Source: Microcaldota archaeon
Lineage (GTDB): Archaea; Micrarchaeota; Micrarchaeia; Micrarchaeales; Micrarchaeaceae
DNA length: 63,029 bases
Direction: 5' to 3'
Assembly: GCA_021792395.1 (NCBI GenBank)
Contig: JAJYUR010000003.1
Coordinates: forward strand, 1-63,029
Under the pieces are notes generated by a model. The model worked only from the letters and a program-made list of their open reading frames with translations, was not told where the DNA came from and searched no databases. Both the position numbers and the translations under genes were made by a program. Positions 1-9,306 of this stretch are shown here, piece after piece. Numbering within the stretch: position 1 is the first letter of the stretch; the number at the start of each line of letters is the position of its first letter.

Positions 1-240
1 TGGAGGAGGTGGAGGAGAAATAGTATTATCTGGTTTAGACTTAATTCCTATATGGCTATATAGGACATAACCAAGTATACCACCAGCCATTACCAATGCA
101 ACAAGGTATACTGACATGCATAAAAACTTGAGATGGAAATATGTTTCACCAGAAACAATAAAACCTGCTACCAGTCCTGCCATTATACCGACTGTATAAT
201 TTTTAATAAATTCATCCCATTTTTTATCATCTATCTTCAT
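1..240 (-). CDS. Small membrane protein with Pro-rich C-terminus, truncated by the window edge
   Basis: Own minus-strand translation from 240: MKIDDKKWDEFIKNYTVGIMAGLVAGFIVSGETYFHLKFLCMSVYLVALVMAGGILGYVLYSHIGIKSKPDNTISPPPPP, open to base 1; ATG overlaps the stop of the 237..500 ORF. Confidence 0.6.
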   Translation of the reverse strand, partial: MKIDDKKWDEFIKNYTVGIMAGLVAGFIVSGETYFHLKFLCMSVYLVALVMAGGILGYVLYSHIGIKSKPDNTISPPPPP

Positions 241-500
241 AATTTTCCACCATTTCTATTAGCAAGCCATCTAGCACCCTTAGGATACGCCAAAATAAGT
301 CCTATGGCAATCAATACAGCACCTATTATTATACCAATCAAATCCCAAAATATGCCTGAGAATAAGAAGGTAAAGTTTGATGTGCTTATCGTTTTATGGT
401 AACCAGTCATGTAAGCATTATACGATAAAACAAGGATAACTACTGCTACAATTATTAGAACAAGGCCTGCAAGTTGTTTAAAGCTTGGCATTATTATCAA
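237..500 (-). CDS. Small two-helix membrane protein
   Basis: 87 aa ORF with two hydrophobic segments; overlapping stop/start with the downstream ORF. Confidence 0.6.
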   Translation of the reverse strand: MIIMPSFKQLAGLVLIIVAVVILVLSYNAYMTGYHKTISTSNFTFLFSGIFWDLIGIIIGAVLIAIGLILAYPKGARWLANRNGGKL

Positions 501-797
501 ATTGTAGCGAAGGAATAAAAATATGGTACTCTATAGCTATTTGTGAGATTATGGGCATCACTGGATTGTTATCATCTACTACAGGAAGATACTTAGATTT
601 TGTAGAGAAGCCTTAACATTTTATAACTAAAAATAGAAAATAGTATTAATAGGGGGATTTTTGATTTTATAAAGATTTCAAAAAGAAAAACTTCTTCGAA
701 GTCGGATTTAAATAGGTCTGCGATTAAGGTCTTTGAAATAACATCAATTTTTGATGGAATTGGGAGGGATAAATTAAGATTCCCTACCCGTATAGAA

Positions 798-1193
798 ATG
801 GGAATGGAGACATATCATAAAATGATTGAAGACCTTGGAAAAGTAGGCACTACACAGTCGGCAAACGCTTCTTTGATGATTGAGGTTGATATAACAAATC
901 TTCTTTTTGTGTTTATGAAACGCCCCGAGACTCTAAATAGTGTTAAACAAGCTCTTGCTAAAGACCAAAAGGCGCCTCCCACTATTTTAGTTCAAATAGG
1001 CTTTTCAGGGCAGGCAGTTCCAAAAAAGACGACCATTTTATCTAGTGATGGACAAAAGGATATCCTTGATTTAACAATCGCAGATGACTACCTATATAAG
1101 TTTTCAATATATGACCAACAGAGAAATATTATAGCTTCTGGCACATATAAACATACAATTCAAAATAGGTCGCTTTCAAGCAAAAAGAGGTAA
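798..1193 (+). CDS. Hypothetical protein
   Basis: 131 aa ORF with no competing frame; the frame stays open upstream to about 627, so the start is uncertain. Confidence 0.5.
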   Translation: MGMETYHKMIEDLGKVGTTQSANASLMIEVDITNLLFVFMKRPETLNSVKQALAKDQKAPPTILVQIGFSGQAVPKKTTILSSDGQKDILDLTIADDYLYKFSIYDQQRNIIASGTYKHTIQNRSLSSKKR

Positions 1194-1297
1194 AGAAGAG
1201 AGAATTAGCATCTTATATAGTAATAAAATAATTATTATTACTAGAACTAAGCAAAAAATTAAATACTTACAATTCCTTACGCCTAAAGAGTGAAAGT

Positions 1298-1504
1298 ATG
1301 AACAATAAGAAATTCTGGGTTGTTTTTATCGGTTTGATAATAGCGACAAGCTTCCTTGGATTTTTATCACTTATAGAAATTTCATATTTCGGCATTAATT
1401 TTAGCACATTATTTACCATTGTGCTTTTTGTCCTTGGTTTATATGTCATAATTAAAACAGCAATAAAAAAGAAAGCCGAATCTAAAAAGGAACATAAAAG
1501 ATAA
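1298..1504 (+). CDS. Small membrane protein, two TM segments and a basic tail
   Basis: 68 aa ORF, hydrophobic pattern, KKKAESKKEHKR tail. Confidence 0.5.
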   Translation: MNNKKFWVVFIGLIIATSFLGFLSLIEISYFGINFSTLFTIVLFVLGLYVIIKTAIKKKAESKKEHKR

Positions 1505-1777
1505 CCTTCCTTGCAAGGACTTCCTTTGGAATCCTTTTTTTATTTGTGTTTAGCTAAACGGTTCCTGTCCGAATCGCTAAATATCAACTCCTTATCCTCA
1601 AAGGAGCATTTTATTTTTTAAACCACATAATGAGGATAAGTAACGGCGGGTTCCTTATCGACAAAGGGGCACGCTCTCAGGGCTTACTGGCAAGTGGTTC
1701 GTTGCATCCAGAAATGCCCTCAAAACAATAGTATTCAGCCAGCTTATCGTATGGGTCTAGACTACCAAAACTAAGGA

Positions 1778-1909
1778 TGGGCGGTTGAAATGATGTTCTC
1801 AAGTTTAAAGGAAGTATTCGGCCTTTCAAAGAACAGGTTTGTAGGAATAGAAAAAGTAATAGTGCATGTCTATTCCTGCCTTATTGCATACATCGTAAAA
1901 TATATGTGA
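1778..1909 (+). pseudogene. C-terminal remnant of a DDE transposase
   Basis: Translates to WAVEMMFSSLKEVFGLSKNRFVGIEKVIVHVYSCLIAYIVKYM*, resembling DDE transposase C-termini (E..F..LKE.FGL...R..G...V..HV..C..A); in-frame stop just upstream. Confidence 0.6.
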
Positions 1910-2049
1910 GTCAATTGTGGGGTGAAATAATAAGAAAACATAAAAAAAAAGGGTGTCACGATGATATAAATATAAAATTCAACTTCCTAGCCATATGCAA
2001 AGAGAACAATTATTAATCTTCACATCATTTAAATTTTAGGGTAAAATAC

Positions 2050-3012
2050 ATGCAAACTTACAATGCCTTATTTGCAGATGAGGATAGTCATTTAACATTG
2101 AAAGCCATAAATTTCAAAAATGGAACAAATATGGCAAAAATCCTCAGATCCGGCGTGTGCGGAACGGATAAGCACGTGATTATGGGGGACATTAAGGATG
2201 TAAAACTACCTCGCGTTTTGGGTCATGAAAATGTAGGTGAGATTGATGGCAAGCGCTATGTTTGGCCCGCTATAATGCCATGTGGCACTTGTTTGGCCTG
2301 CCGTGAAGGGAGGTATAACTTATGTGAAAAGAACCAGGTTTTTGGGCTTACTACTGAAGACGTGAGCGTTGGCGGGTGGGCAGAATATACTCCGATTCCA
2401 AAAGATACTGTTCTATATGAAGTGCCTGATAGCGTAGGTGATGATGAAGCCGTGCTAATAGAGACAGTTGCAAGCACAAAGCCTTTGCATAATGTTGATG
2501 TTAAAGGGAAAAACGTCTTAATAATCGGATCTGGCGCCATAGGCTTGGTTGGGGCGGTCCATGCTAAAGCTGGAGGCGCTTCTAGTATAACTATGGTAGG
2601 CCATAAAGAACAAGCCCAAGTACTTGGCAAAATAATCGACGCGTTCTATGAAAAAAATACGTCTATAGAAACAGTAGGCAACCAATACGATATTGTATAT
2701 GACGCTGGTGGGGATCCGACATCATGCAGCTACTCCATAAACGCAGTAAAGTCTTTTGGCACAGTCCTCGAAAGTGCTTGCATGCCGCACTCTTTTAGTG
2801 TCGATTTGAATACGCTAATTGCAAAAGAAGCAAAATTACATACACAATATGGATATGTGCCTGACGACTTTAAATGGGCGATTGACTTGGTAGAACAGAA
2901 TCTTACTGATTTCAAAAAGGTCATCACAAATAAATTCCGTTTAAGTGAATACGATAAGGCGCTAGCGACAATCCTGAATAAGAGATACGGCAAAATTATG
3001 TTCTCGCCATAA
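2050..3012 (+). CDS. Zinc-dependent medium-chain alcohol/polyol dehydrogenase family
   Basis: GVCGTDKH, GHENVGEI, structural-zinc CGTCLACREGRYNLC, Rossmann-like GSGAIG. Confidence 0.85.
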   Translation: MQTYNALFADEDSHLTLKAINFKNGTNMAKILRSGVCGTDKHVIMGDIKDVKLPRVLGHENVGEIDGKRYVWPAIMPCGTCLACREGRYNLCEKNQVFGLTTEDVSVGGWAEYTPIPKDTVLYEVPDSVGDDEAVLIETVASTKPLHNVDVKGKNVLIIGSGAIGLVGAVHAKAGGASSITMVGHKEQAQVLGKIIDAFYEKNTSIETVGNQYDIVYDAGGDPTSCSYSINAVKSFGTVLESACMPHSFSVDLNTLIAKEAKLHTQYGYVPDDFKWAIDLVEQNLTDFKKVITNKFRLSEYDKALATILNKRYGKIMFSP

Positions 3013-3081
3013 GGTTTTTCCTGTCTTTTGCCTATACTGTAAAAATATGTGCATCAGCTTATAGCGGCTTTATCTTTACTT

Positions 3082-4089
3082 CTACTTAAATAATTTATTT
3101 ACAATTCCAGTTGCCTCCCGTTTTGCAATTTTGTATCTCATATTTTGTTCCTCTAAAAGATCCTTTACAAGTTTTCCTGCGAGTTTCGGTTCCGGTTTAC
3201 CACTAATGCTATACGTGGAATTTGAAAACCACTTTACCATATTAATATATAGCTGTTTGTTACCTTTCTCCACCGCTAATCTTGCCTTCTCCGCTGCAAT
3301 ATCCGGATTTTCTGATAGACGTATATTATTTTTACTTATGCTTTTGCTCATCTTCGAGTCAGAGAGACCTGGAATCAGATCAGTATATGTAACAGATGGA
3401 AAATTGCTCGCCCCTAACTTTTTTGCCAAAGTTCTTGCTAACTTTATATGACCTATCTCATCTATACCTAATGTCACCAGCACACTGCAATATCCATAAT
3501 CAAGAGGCAGTAATATGTCAGAAGACATTAGTAAGGCAGACAATGCATACGGTAAACCGATATCCTTCCAATAAATAGAATCAAGTTCCGACTTTTTTAA
3601 TTGATTTACAAGCATATACGTTTTTTTGAGAGTGGCAAGATTATTGCTTTGTAAGTATATAATAGATTTTTTAAGGTTGACTCCAGAAGCTGCAAGATGC
3701 GCCAGCAAATCTAACGTGTTAGCTTTTATTATGGCTTGTTCAGTATGGCGGACATAGGCAGCCTCCAAATCCGCTATCGGTATATATAATCTAGCGTTAT
3801 ATATTTTTTGGTAATACGCCATTTGCCTGAATATACATAGGGTCCCGATGTGGGGATTTCCACTTGGGGTAAAACCGCTAACCAGCGCGGCATTTCCCTT
3901 TTTTGTCTCATTAAGCCATTCACCAAAAAACTCGTGGCCTATGATTAACCCGTTATTAATAAAATTTTCAGGTTCCATTCTAGAGCCGAAATTAAATCGG
4001 TTTAACCTGAAATGTTTTCTCAACCTCACATAATCAGGTGTCCATCTTCCTCTTACTTCCCATACGTTAAATTTCATATGCGTTGCCAC
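3082..4089 (-). CDS. Tryptophanyl-tRNA synthetase-like class I aaRS paralog
   Basis: HIGH-like PSGNPHIGT and KMSKS; 335 aa; second TrpRS-like ORF 2 kb away. Confidence 0.75.
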   Translation of the reverse strand: MATHMKFNVWEVRGRWTPDYVRLRKHFRLNRFNFGSRMEPENFINNGLIIGHEFFGEWLNETKKGNAALVSGFTPSGNPHIGTLCIFRQMAYYQKIYNARLYIPIADLEAAYVRHTEQAIIKANTLDLLAHLAASGVNLKKSIIYLQSNNLATLKKTYMLVNQLKKSELDSIYWKDIGLPYALSALLMSSDILLPLDYGYCSVLVTLGIDEIGHIKLARTLAKKLGASNFPSVTYTDLIPGLSDSKMSKSISKNNIRLSENPDIAAEKARLAVEKGNKQLYINMVKWFSNSTYSISGKPEPKLAGKLVKDLLEEQNMRYKIAKREATGIVNKLFK

Positions 4090-4189
4090 GTTATCTGACC
4101 TTCATCCTGATTTTTCTGGTGTTTTTGCGCAACACCTTTAATTTAGCTATACCGAATTATTGCTATTATTCTATGCCAAATTTCTTTGG

Positions 4190-5116
4190 TCATATTTTTT
4201 CTACTTCGTATGTGAAGCATCCTGGCTTGATCCTGATTTTGCCATCCTCCCCTGTAAAATTTTTAAAGTAATCCGATAGTTCCTGGATTACGGTTTGAAG
4301 TTCAGGGGTTTTATTGAAATAAGACTCCATGTGGAAATTTAGAAACACTTCGAGGGCCTCGTTAAGCGATGAGTAGGTTATGGCTTCTCCCACAAAATGG
4401 TTCGCCTTGAGCTTTATAGTTCCATCATCGTTTAGTTTGTTGAGAACTTCATCAATAATCAGTTTGGATGGGCTTTGCTTATCAAGGTCATTATATATTG
4501 AAAACACTTTGCGCCCTTGCTTCATCAATATCCTCTGTTCGTCTGACATAGAATCAAAATGTATAAGGAAAAACTTTGAATTTGCTCTCATATTCTCTTT
4601 TATCATTTTGCTGATAACTTCCTGCACATACTTTTTACCATCATAAAGACCCTTTTTTATCAGATTTTGATGTACGGAATGTGAAAAACTCCACAGACTG
4701 AATATTATATCGTATGTTTCAATCATTTTTTCAAGAAAGTTCATCGAATCTGACTCGAAGAACTTTATGTTCTCATAATCTTTGAACTCTTTCTTGGAGA
4801 AATCCAGCATTCTTGAGCTCAAATCTACTAAATCCAAAGTAAAATTTACAGCCTTTACTGAGTTTACAAATACCTTTGTAGCCCTTCCTGTGCCACATCC
4901 AAGTTCTAGCGCATTTAACGCATTAATCCCTTTATCAAGATTTATTTTTTTTAAAAAGTCCTCAAAAATATTTATATCGCTTTTTCCATCAAAAATATAA
5001 TCTTTTAATATCTTATTATAATAATTTGGCTCTACATATTCCTCCAAACTATTAGTAACTTTGAGCCATGGGTACTTATTCTGTAGATCTTCAATATTCT
5101 CCCTCATTTTAATCAC
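4190..5116 (-). CDS. SAM-dependent class I methyltransferase
   Basis: Motif I ALELGCGTGRATKVF, motif II-like LDLVDLSSRML. Confidence 0.8.
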   Translation of the reverse strand: MIKMRENIEDLQNKYPWLKVTNSLEEYVEPNYYNKILKDYIFDGKSDINIFEDFLKKINLDKGINALNALELGCGTGRATKVFVNSVKAVNFTLDLVDLSSRMLDFSKKEFKDYENIKFFESDSMNFLEKMIETYDIIFSLWSFSHSVHQNLIKKGLYDGKKYVQEVISKMIKENMRANSKFFLIHFDSMSDEQRILMKQGRKVFSIYNDLDKQSPSKLIIDEVLNKLNDDGTIKLKANHFVGEAITYSSLNEALEVFLNFHMESYFNKTPELQTVIQELSDYFKNFTGEDGKIRIKPGCFTYEVEKI

Positions 5117-5286
5117 ACAAATATCCCATTATTGCATATGAAGCAATGAACTTTTCCGGTGCAGCTATTTAATGCACCTATTGAGGAATAGCAAATCCCT
5201 CTCCCTGTGCATTTTTGATTATAATATCTAAGCGGCGATAGCTCGGTGCCCTTCCGCCTGCTACAAGCGATACTTAATTTGGGGTG

Positions 5287-6579
5287 TCATTCCTTTTTGG
5301 CTTCTTCTGACATCACACCAGATTTTTCTATCATTGATTCCAAATCAACGCTGTCATTCTTCATTATCGAATTTGCCATCTCCTTAGCGGTTATATGTTC
5401 CAGCCTTTCCTTCATTGGCGCGACCTTCTCAATTATCTCGTTCTGGAGCATCTTTTTCATTTCGCCGCTGAGAATCCTGCCGCGCTTATAATCATCATAG
5501 AGCTGCTGGGACTCCTTAACGCTTTTGAATACGTATTTAAGGTACAGGTATGCTATATCTACTTCAGGGACCCCGCCAAGCTTCCTGTGCTCATCGACTG
5601 TTGTCCTGCCACCGCTGAAAGCCTGTGAAACCTTCTTCTTTACCTCGCTCTGCGTATCCCTAAGCAGATAAACAGCATTCCCTTTTGACTTCGACATTTT
5701 CCTTCCGTCCATCCCAGGCAGGAAACGGCCATGGAGAACGCTTGCTTTTTCGTATCCAAATTTTTCAGCGACATCTCTAGAAGCACGAAGATGGGTATCT
5801 TCATCCAGACCTATCGGGACCAAAACGTTCTTTATGCCTAGTGTCTGGGGAAATATAACGTGGGCAGACTGAACTGAAGGATAGAATGTCAGGCCCACAT
5901 TATCCGAATCCTTGTAATCATAAATTGCCCTCACTGTGCTGATATTTATTCCCCTAGATATCTTTATAGCTAGATTGTATATGTTAGTATAAATCTGGTC
6001 TATTATGAAATGGGTCTTCTTTGGTTCATATCCGTATGCTAATGCTTCCTTTACCAGTCTGAATGAATTTTTCAGTCCAACTTCCTGGTTATCTATTTTC
6101 CTAGCCACATAGCTCTCGTCATCTGATATCGGGGCATATAAATCTATACCATACTCCTTTTGGAAGAACAAGTTGGTGTCGAATACGCCTATGTGCCCTA
6201 TGTGAAACTGACCGCTGGGGTTAAGACCGGAGACTATTGCGCTCTTTTCATGGTTCAACAGTCGCTCATAGAATTTGTCAAAATCCCTGTGGGATGTAAG
6301 AAATCCGTTATTGAAGGATACATAATCAGGTTTTTTCTTGAGCTCTTCTATGCGCGAAGCGCCAAAAGCAACTATCAGTTTTTCCTTGTCCTCATCCAAT
6401 CTTTTTAATTCGCTTTCAACCTGTTGCTTTGTTTCTTCTGTCGTATCTGAAACGATATGTACATCCTTTGTTGCGTTTTTTGCCATCTCATTCACTCTCA
6501 ATATTGAAGTGTCATGACTGGTTTCATATCCATGTGTTTTTGAAGTTGGTTTATTGTTACTTGCTGTCATATACGTCAC
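5287..6579 (-). CDS. trpS: Tryptophanyl-tRNA synthetase
   Basis: SGLNPSGQFHIGH, DDESYVARK, KMSKSKGNAVYLLRD. Confidence 0.85.
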   Translation of the reverse strand: MTYMTASNNKPTSKTHGYETSHDTSILRVNEMAKNATKDVHIVSDTTEETKQQVESELKRLDEDKEKLIVAFGASRIEELKKKPDYVSFNNGFLTSHRDFDKFYERLLNHEKSAIVSGLNPSGQFHIGHIGVFDTNLFFQKEYGIDLYAPISDDESYVARKIDNQEVGLKNSFRLVKEALAYGYEPKKTHFIIDQIYTNIYNLAIKISRGINISTVRAIYDYKDSDNVGLTFYPSVQSAHVIFPQTLGIKNVLVPIGLDEDTHLRASRDVAEKFGYEKASVLHGRFLPGMDGRKMSKSKGNAVYLLRDTQSEVKKKVSQAFSGGRTTVDEHRKLGGVPEVDIAYLYLKYVFKSVKESQQLYDDYKRGRILSGEMKKMLQNEIIEKVAPMKERLEHITAKEMANSIMKNDSVDLESMIEKSGVMSEEAKKE

Positions 6580-6751
6580 AGCACTAATATAAATATCTCT
6601 ATATATTTATGCCTTTTGTTCTACTTCCAACTAACTTTGCAAATAGGGAACATTTATCGATTTTATTTTGAAATTCAATGCGCAAGTATTAGTATCATAC
6701 CAAGCATATATGGATAGTAGATTACTAAGAAAGCTATATGGATGATTCTTT

Positions 6752-6946
6752 ATGAAGAAAACCGATGTACTCGCAGAAATCTTCGATGTTGACAAACCTA
6801 TTATAGGTGCGCTGTATTTTGTGCCTCTTCTCGGTTTTTACGGCTTTGAAGGCTTTGAAAAGATTCTTGATAATGCCATTAAGGATGCAAGGGCATTGGA
6901 GGAAGGGAGCATAGACGGAATAAACTGCATTACATATCCATGCTAG
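6752..6946 (+). pseudogene. N-terminal fragment of a BtpA/SgcQ-like TIM-barrel protein
   Basis: KPIIGALYFVPLLGFYGFEGFEKILDNAIKDARALEEGSIDGI resembles the BtpA N-terminus; stops after 64 aa. Confidence 0.5.
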
Positions 6947-7032
6947 GCCCTTACATCGCTTACGCGATGTTTTGCTGAGTTTTCACTTTAGCGAACATGG
7001 GTAGAAATAATGGGCTTACTGCCTTTTATTGT

Positions 7033-7650
7033 TTACGCTGCCCGCCTTAGCACTTCTTCTATGGCGTCAGTCATGTCAGTCCTTGCAATTTCGTTGATCT
7101 TGCCTAGTTGTTTCCATGCTTTCCTAAGCAATTCTGCCTGAGCTGCATTTGCCTGTGGCACAACTTGGCGCGACAGCGCAACTTGCGCATCTTCGTCCGG
7201 CAGGTCGTTCACGGAGATGCCCTGAATCCACTGAAAGCGGAATTTGAAGCCCAGCGCGATAGGGCGCCCTTCTTTTGCCGCATTTACAGCTGTTTCAGTA
7301 ACATACAATACATCATACAAGCGTCCGTTGAATATGAGTATTTCCGCCTCGTCTTTTGATATAGGTATATATTTTACTTCGTCAGTGCGCTCTACACGAT
7401 AACATCCTGCTTCCCTTGGCAGACCCTTTGGATTCACCGCAAGCATGTAGTTAAACACGTAGCTATCGCTCGCATTCTTCAAGGCTCTTAGGTCTCTGAT
7501 TGTTTCATTGAAAGTAGCCAGTATGCCACCCAATTTTTTAGCAGTATCATACGCGTCTTTAACTGGCTTACGAGATTGTTCTGGTACATATACACCCTTT
7601 CTTGCAACATCCTGGACTGGTGCTTCACTTCTAACTTCTAGTTCCGACAT
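7033..7650 (-). CDS. Hypothetical protein
   Basis: 205 aa ORF, no recognised family. Confidence 0.65.
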   Translation of the reverse strand: MSELEVRSEAPVQDVARKGVYVPEQSRKPVKDAYDTAKKLGGILATFNETIRDLRALKNASDSYVFNYMLAVNPKGLPREAGCYRVERTDEVKYIPISKDEAEILIFNGRLYDVLYVTETAVNAAKEGRPIALGFKFRFQWIQGISVNDLPDEDAQVALSRQVVPQANAAQAELLRKAWKQLGKINEIARTDMTDAIEEVLRRAA

Positions 7651-7802
7651 GTTATCACAATAACCCAGTGTTTTAGGAGATATTTATACCCATATCTTTC
7701 ACATGTTCGAGTAATAATGCGTATTGTCAAAGAATAACATCTGGGGCGACGTTTTGACGACGAAATGCCGCTCGGGAATTATGGTGGAAACGCAGTAAGT
7801 TT

Positions 7803-8345
7803 ATGGGTAAGGGTCATCTATGCAAATCTTTAAGGGCTTTCCCTGACATTATCTTAAATGAGAGCATGGTGAAATCTGCTGCTTCAGACCCTGCGAAGTT
7901 TCTTGGCAGTCTGTCTTCCGAACTTACGCCTACCGAGAAGGAAATACTTCTCAATGAGAGTATGACACAGGCCGAAGTGTCAGCTATCCTAAAAGTACCA
8001 GTCAAGGTCGAGGTTATTGCGCAGCATGAACTATCGAACGTTATTGTACGCCAGGTGCGGATCTATGCAGAACAATCAGATGGCAGGCGCATTACCGTTT
8101 ACCTTGCGGAATCGGTAATACCAATAGACAGAAATTCCGACCAATTCATTGCAGTCATCAGAGGAAAGGGCATGGGCATAGGCCAGGCAGTGAAAGCCAT
8201 GCACACAACTCAGAAGAGACACATCATCGACGTGTATGCTGATGAAAACGTGATATCCCGGAATTATAGCATCAAAGGCGACGGACTTTTCGTACTGATC
8301 ACTGAAATATTCCCTAGGAACGTACTGAAAGCAGGGATTAGATAA
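7803..8345 (+). CDS. DUF98/chorismate lyase-like protein
   Basis: V.V..Q....VIVRQVR, YLAESVIPIDRN, GMGIGQA, ISRNYSIKGDGLFVLITEIFPRNVL resemble the DUF98 (UbiC-like) pattern. Confidence 0.5.
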   Translation: MGKGHLCKSLRAFPDIILNESMVKSAASDPAKFLGSLSSELTPTEKEILLNESMTQAEVSAILKVPVKVEVIAQHELSNVIVRQVRIYAEQSDGRRITVYLAESVIPIDRNSDQFIAVIRGKGMGIGQAVKAMHTTQKRHIIDVYADENVISRNYSIKGDGLFVLITEIFPRNVLKAGIR

Positions 8346-8505
8346 ATTGCCTCTTAACTGTCCGACTGACTTAATATGCAATATTTGTGCAATATAGTTA
8401 TTTAGGTTGATTTTGTTTTTAACATAGTGCTATTATAGCCATCTAACCAGCTCCAAACAGGAAGAGAAAGAAGCAAGTAACATGGCAAAGAAGTCGACTA
8501 TGTGT

Positions 8506-8808
8506 TCAGCACCTTGCACTTTCGAATATGTCTATTGCCGAACCAATGTCGTGTACGGGCTCTGATAGTATTGCGCGTTTAGGAATGAATGAGCCGTTCT
8601 CGATCCTAATAAAAGAGACGATGACTGCGAATTCGTCCTTCTCGCTTGAATCGAGATGTGACACCCTGCACAGCTGTTTGCATTCGCCGTAGTCAGGATC
8701 TTCTTTCAGCGTCCCAGTTATTTGGTATTTCCTGCCCTTCAATGAAAATATGTCATAGTCGCCTTCGGGCGGCGCTATCTCCTTCCAAATAAGTTCTTTT
8801 TTAGCCAT
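8506..8808 (-). CDS. Hypothetical protein
   Basis: ORF starting at internal MAKKELIWKE. Confidence 0.5.
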   Translation of the reverse strand: MAKKELIWKEIAPPEGDYDIFSLKGRKYQITGTLKEDPDYGECKQLCRVSHLDSSEKDEFAVIVSFIRIENGSFIPKRAILSEPVHDIGSAIDIFESARC

Positions 8809-8871
8809 TCTTCCACCTATGCACAGATTAGGGGAAGCGGATTGCCCTTCCATACTTGGCTGTAAAGCATT

Positions 8872-9069
8872 TTAACGCTTTCGCTTCAAAGAAGTGCGCC
8901 GCATGAAGAATGCAAAGGAATCATTTTTTTCGCTTCCCGTGCGCTGTTCTAGCTTTGGATTTTTTCTTCGCGCACCTTTTGCCAGCGCTTCTGTGTATCT
9001 TCCCGGTGGAGATTTTCTTGCCATGACTTTCTTAGCTGCCCTTTTTGTGCGCAATGGCGAGCGTCCCAT
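8872..9069 (-). CDS. Possible small Lys/Arg-rich protein
   Basis: 65 aa very basic ORF; an antisense ORF of similar length exists, so weak. Confidence 0.25.
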   Translation of the reverse strand: MGRSPLRTKRAAKKVMARKSPPGRYTEALAKGARRKNPKLEQRTGSEKNDSFAFFMRRTSLKRKR

Positions 9070-9240
9070 AATCCTCGCCTAGCATTGGCGGCATTGGTCT
9101 TCTGCTTCACAACGGCCATGCGCGACTTGCATGTCAGAATGTTATTTCGATATCCTTCCTGCCTGAAGGCATCGCTCTGCCTTCATGCGATCTCTGGATC
9201 CCGGAAAGGATGTATTTTATCGGTTCTCAACTCCTTAAGA

Positions 9241-9276
9241 ACTGCCAGTTTATAACGAGGATGCTGGCAGTTTTTT
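9241..9276 (+). terminator. Hairpin plus T-run
   Basis: ACTGCCAG (9241-9248) and CTGGCAGT (9264-9271) form an 8-bp stem followed by TTTTTT. Confidence 0.5.
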
Positions 9277-9306
9277 ATACCATACTGACAAAAATATATT
9301 GATATC

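Noticed and set aside
627-797. Open frame upstream of the 798 ATG (KRKTSSKSDLNRSAIKVFEITSIFDGIGRDKLRFPTRIE...)
   Set aside because: No ATG start seen in frame; insufficient evidence to claim an extended or unusually started gene.
8894-9082. Plus-strand ORF opposite the basic minus-strand ORF
   Set aside because: Composition looks like a mirror of the antisense Lys/Arg-rich frame; no independent support.
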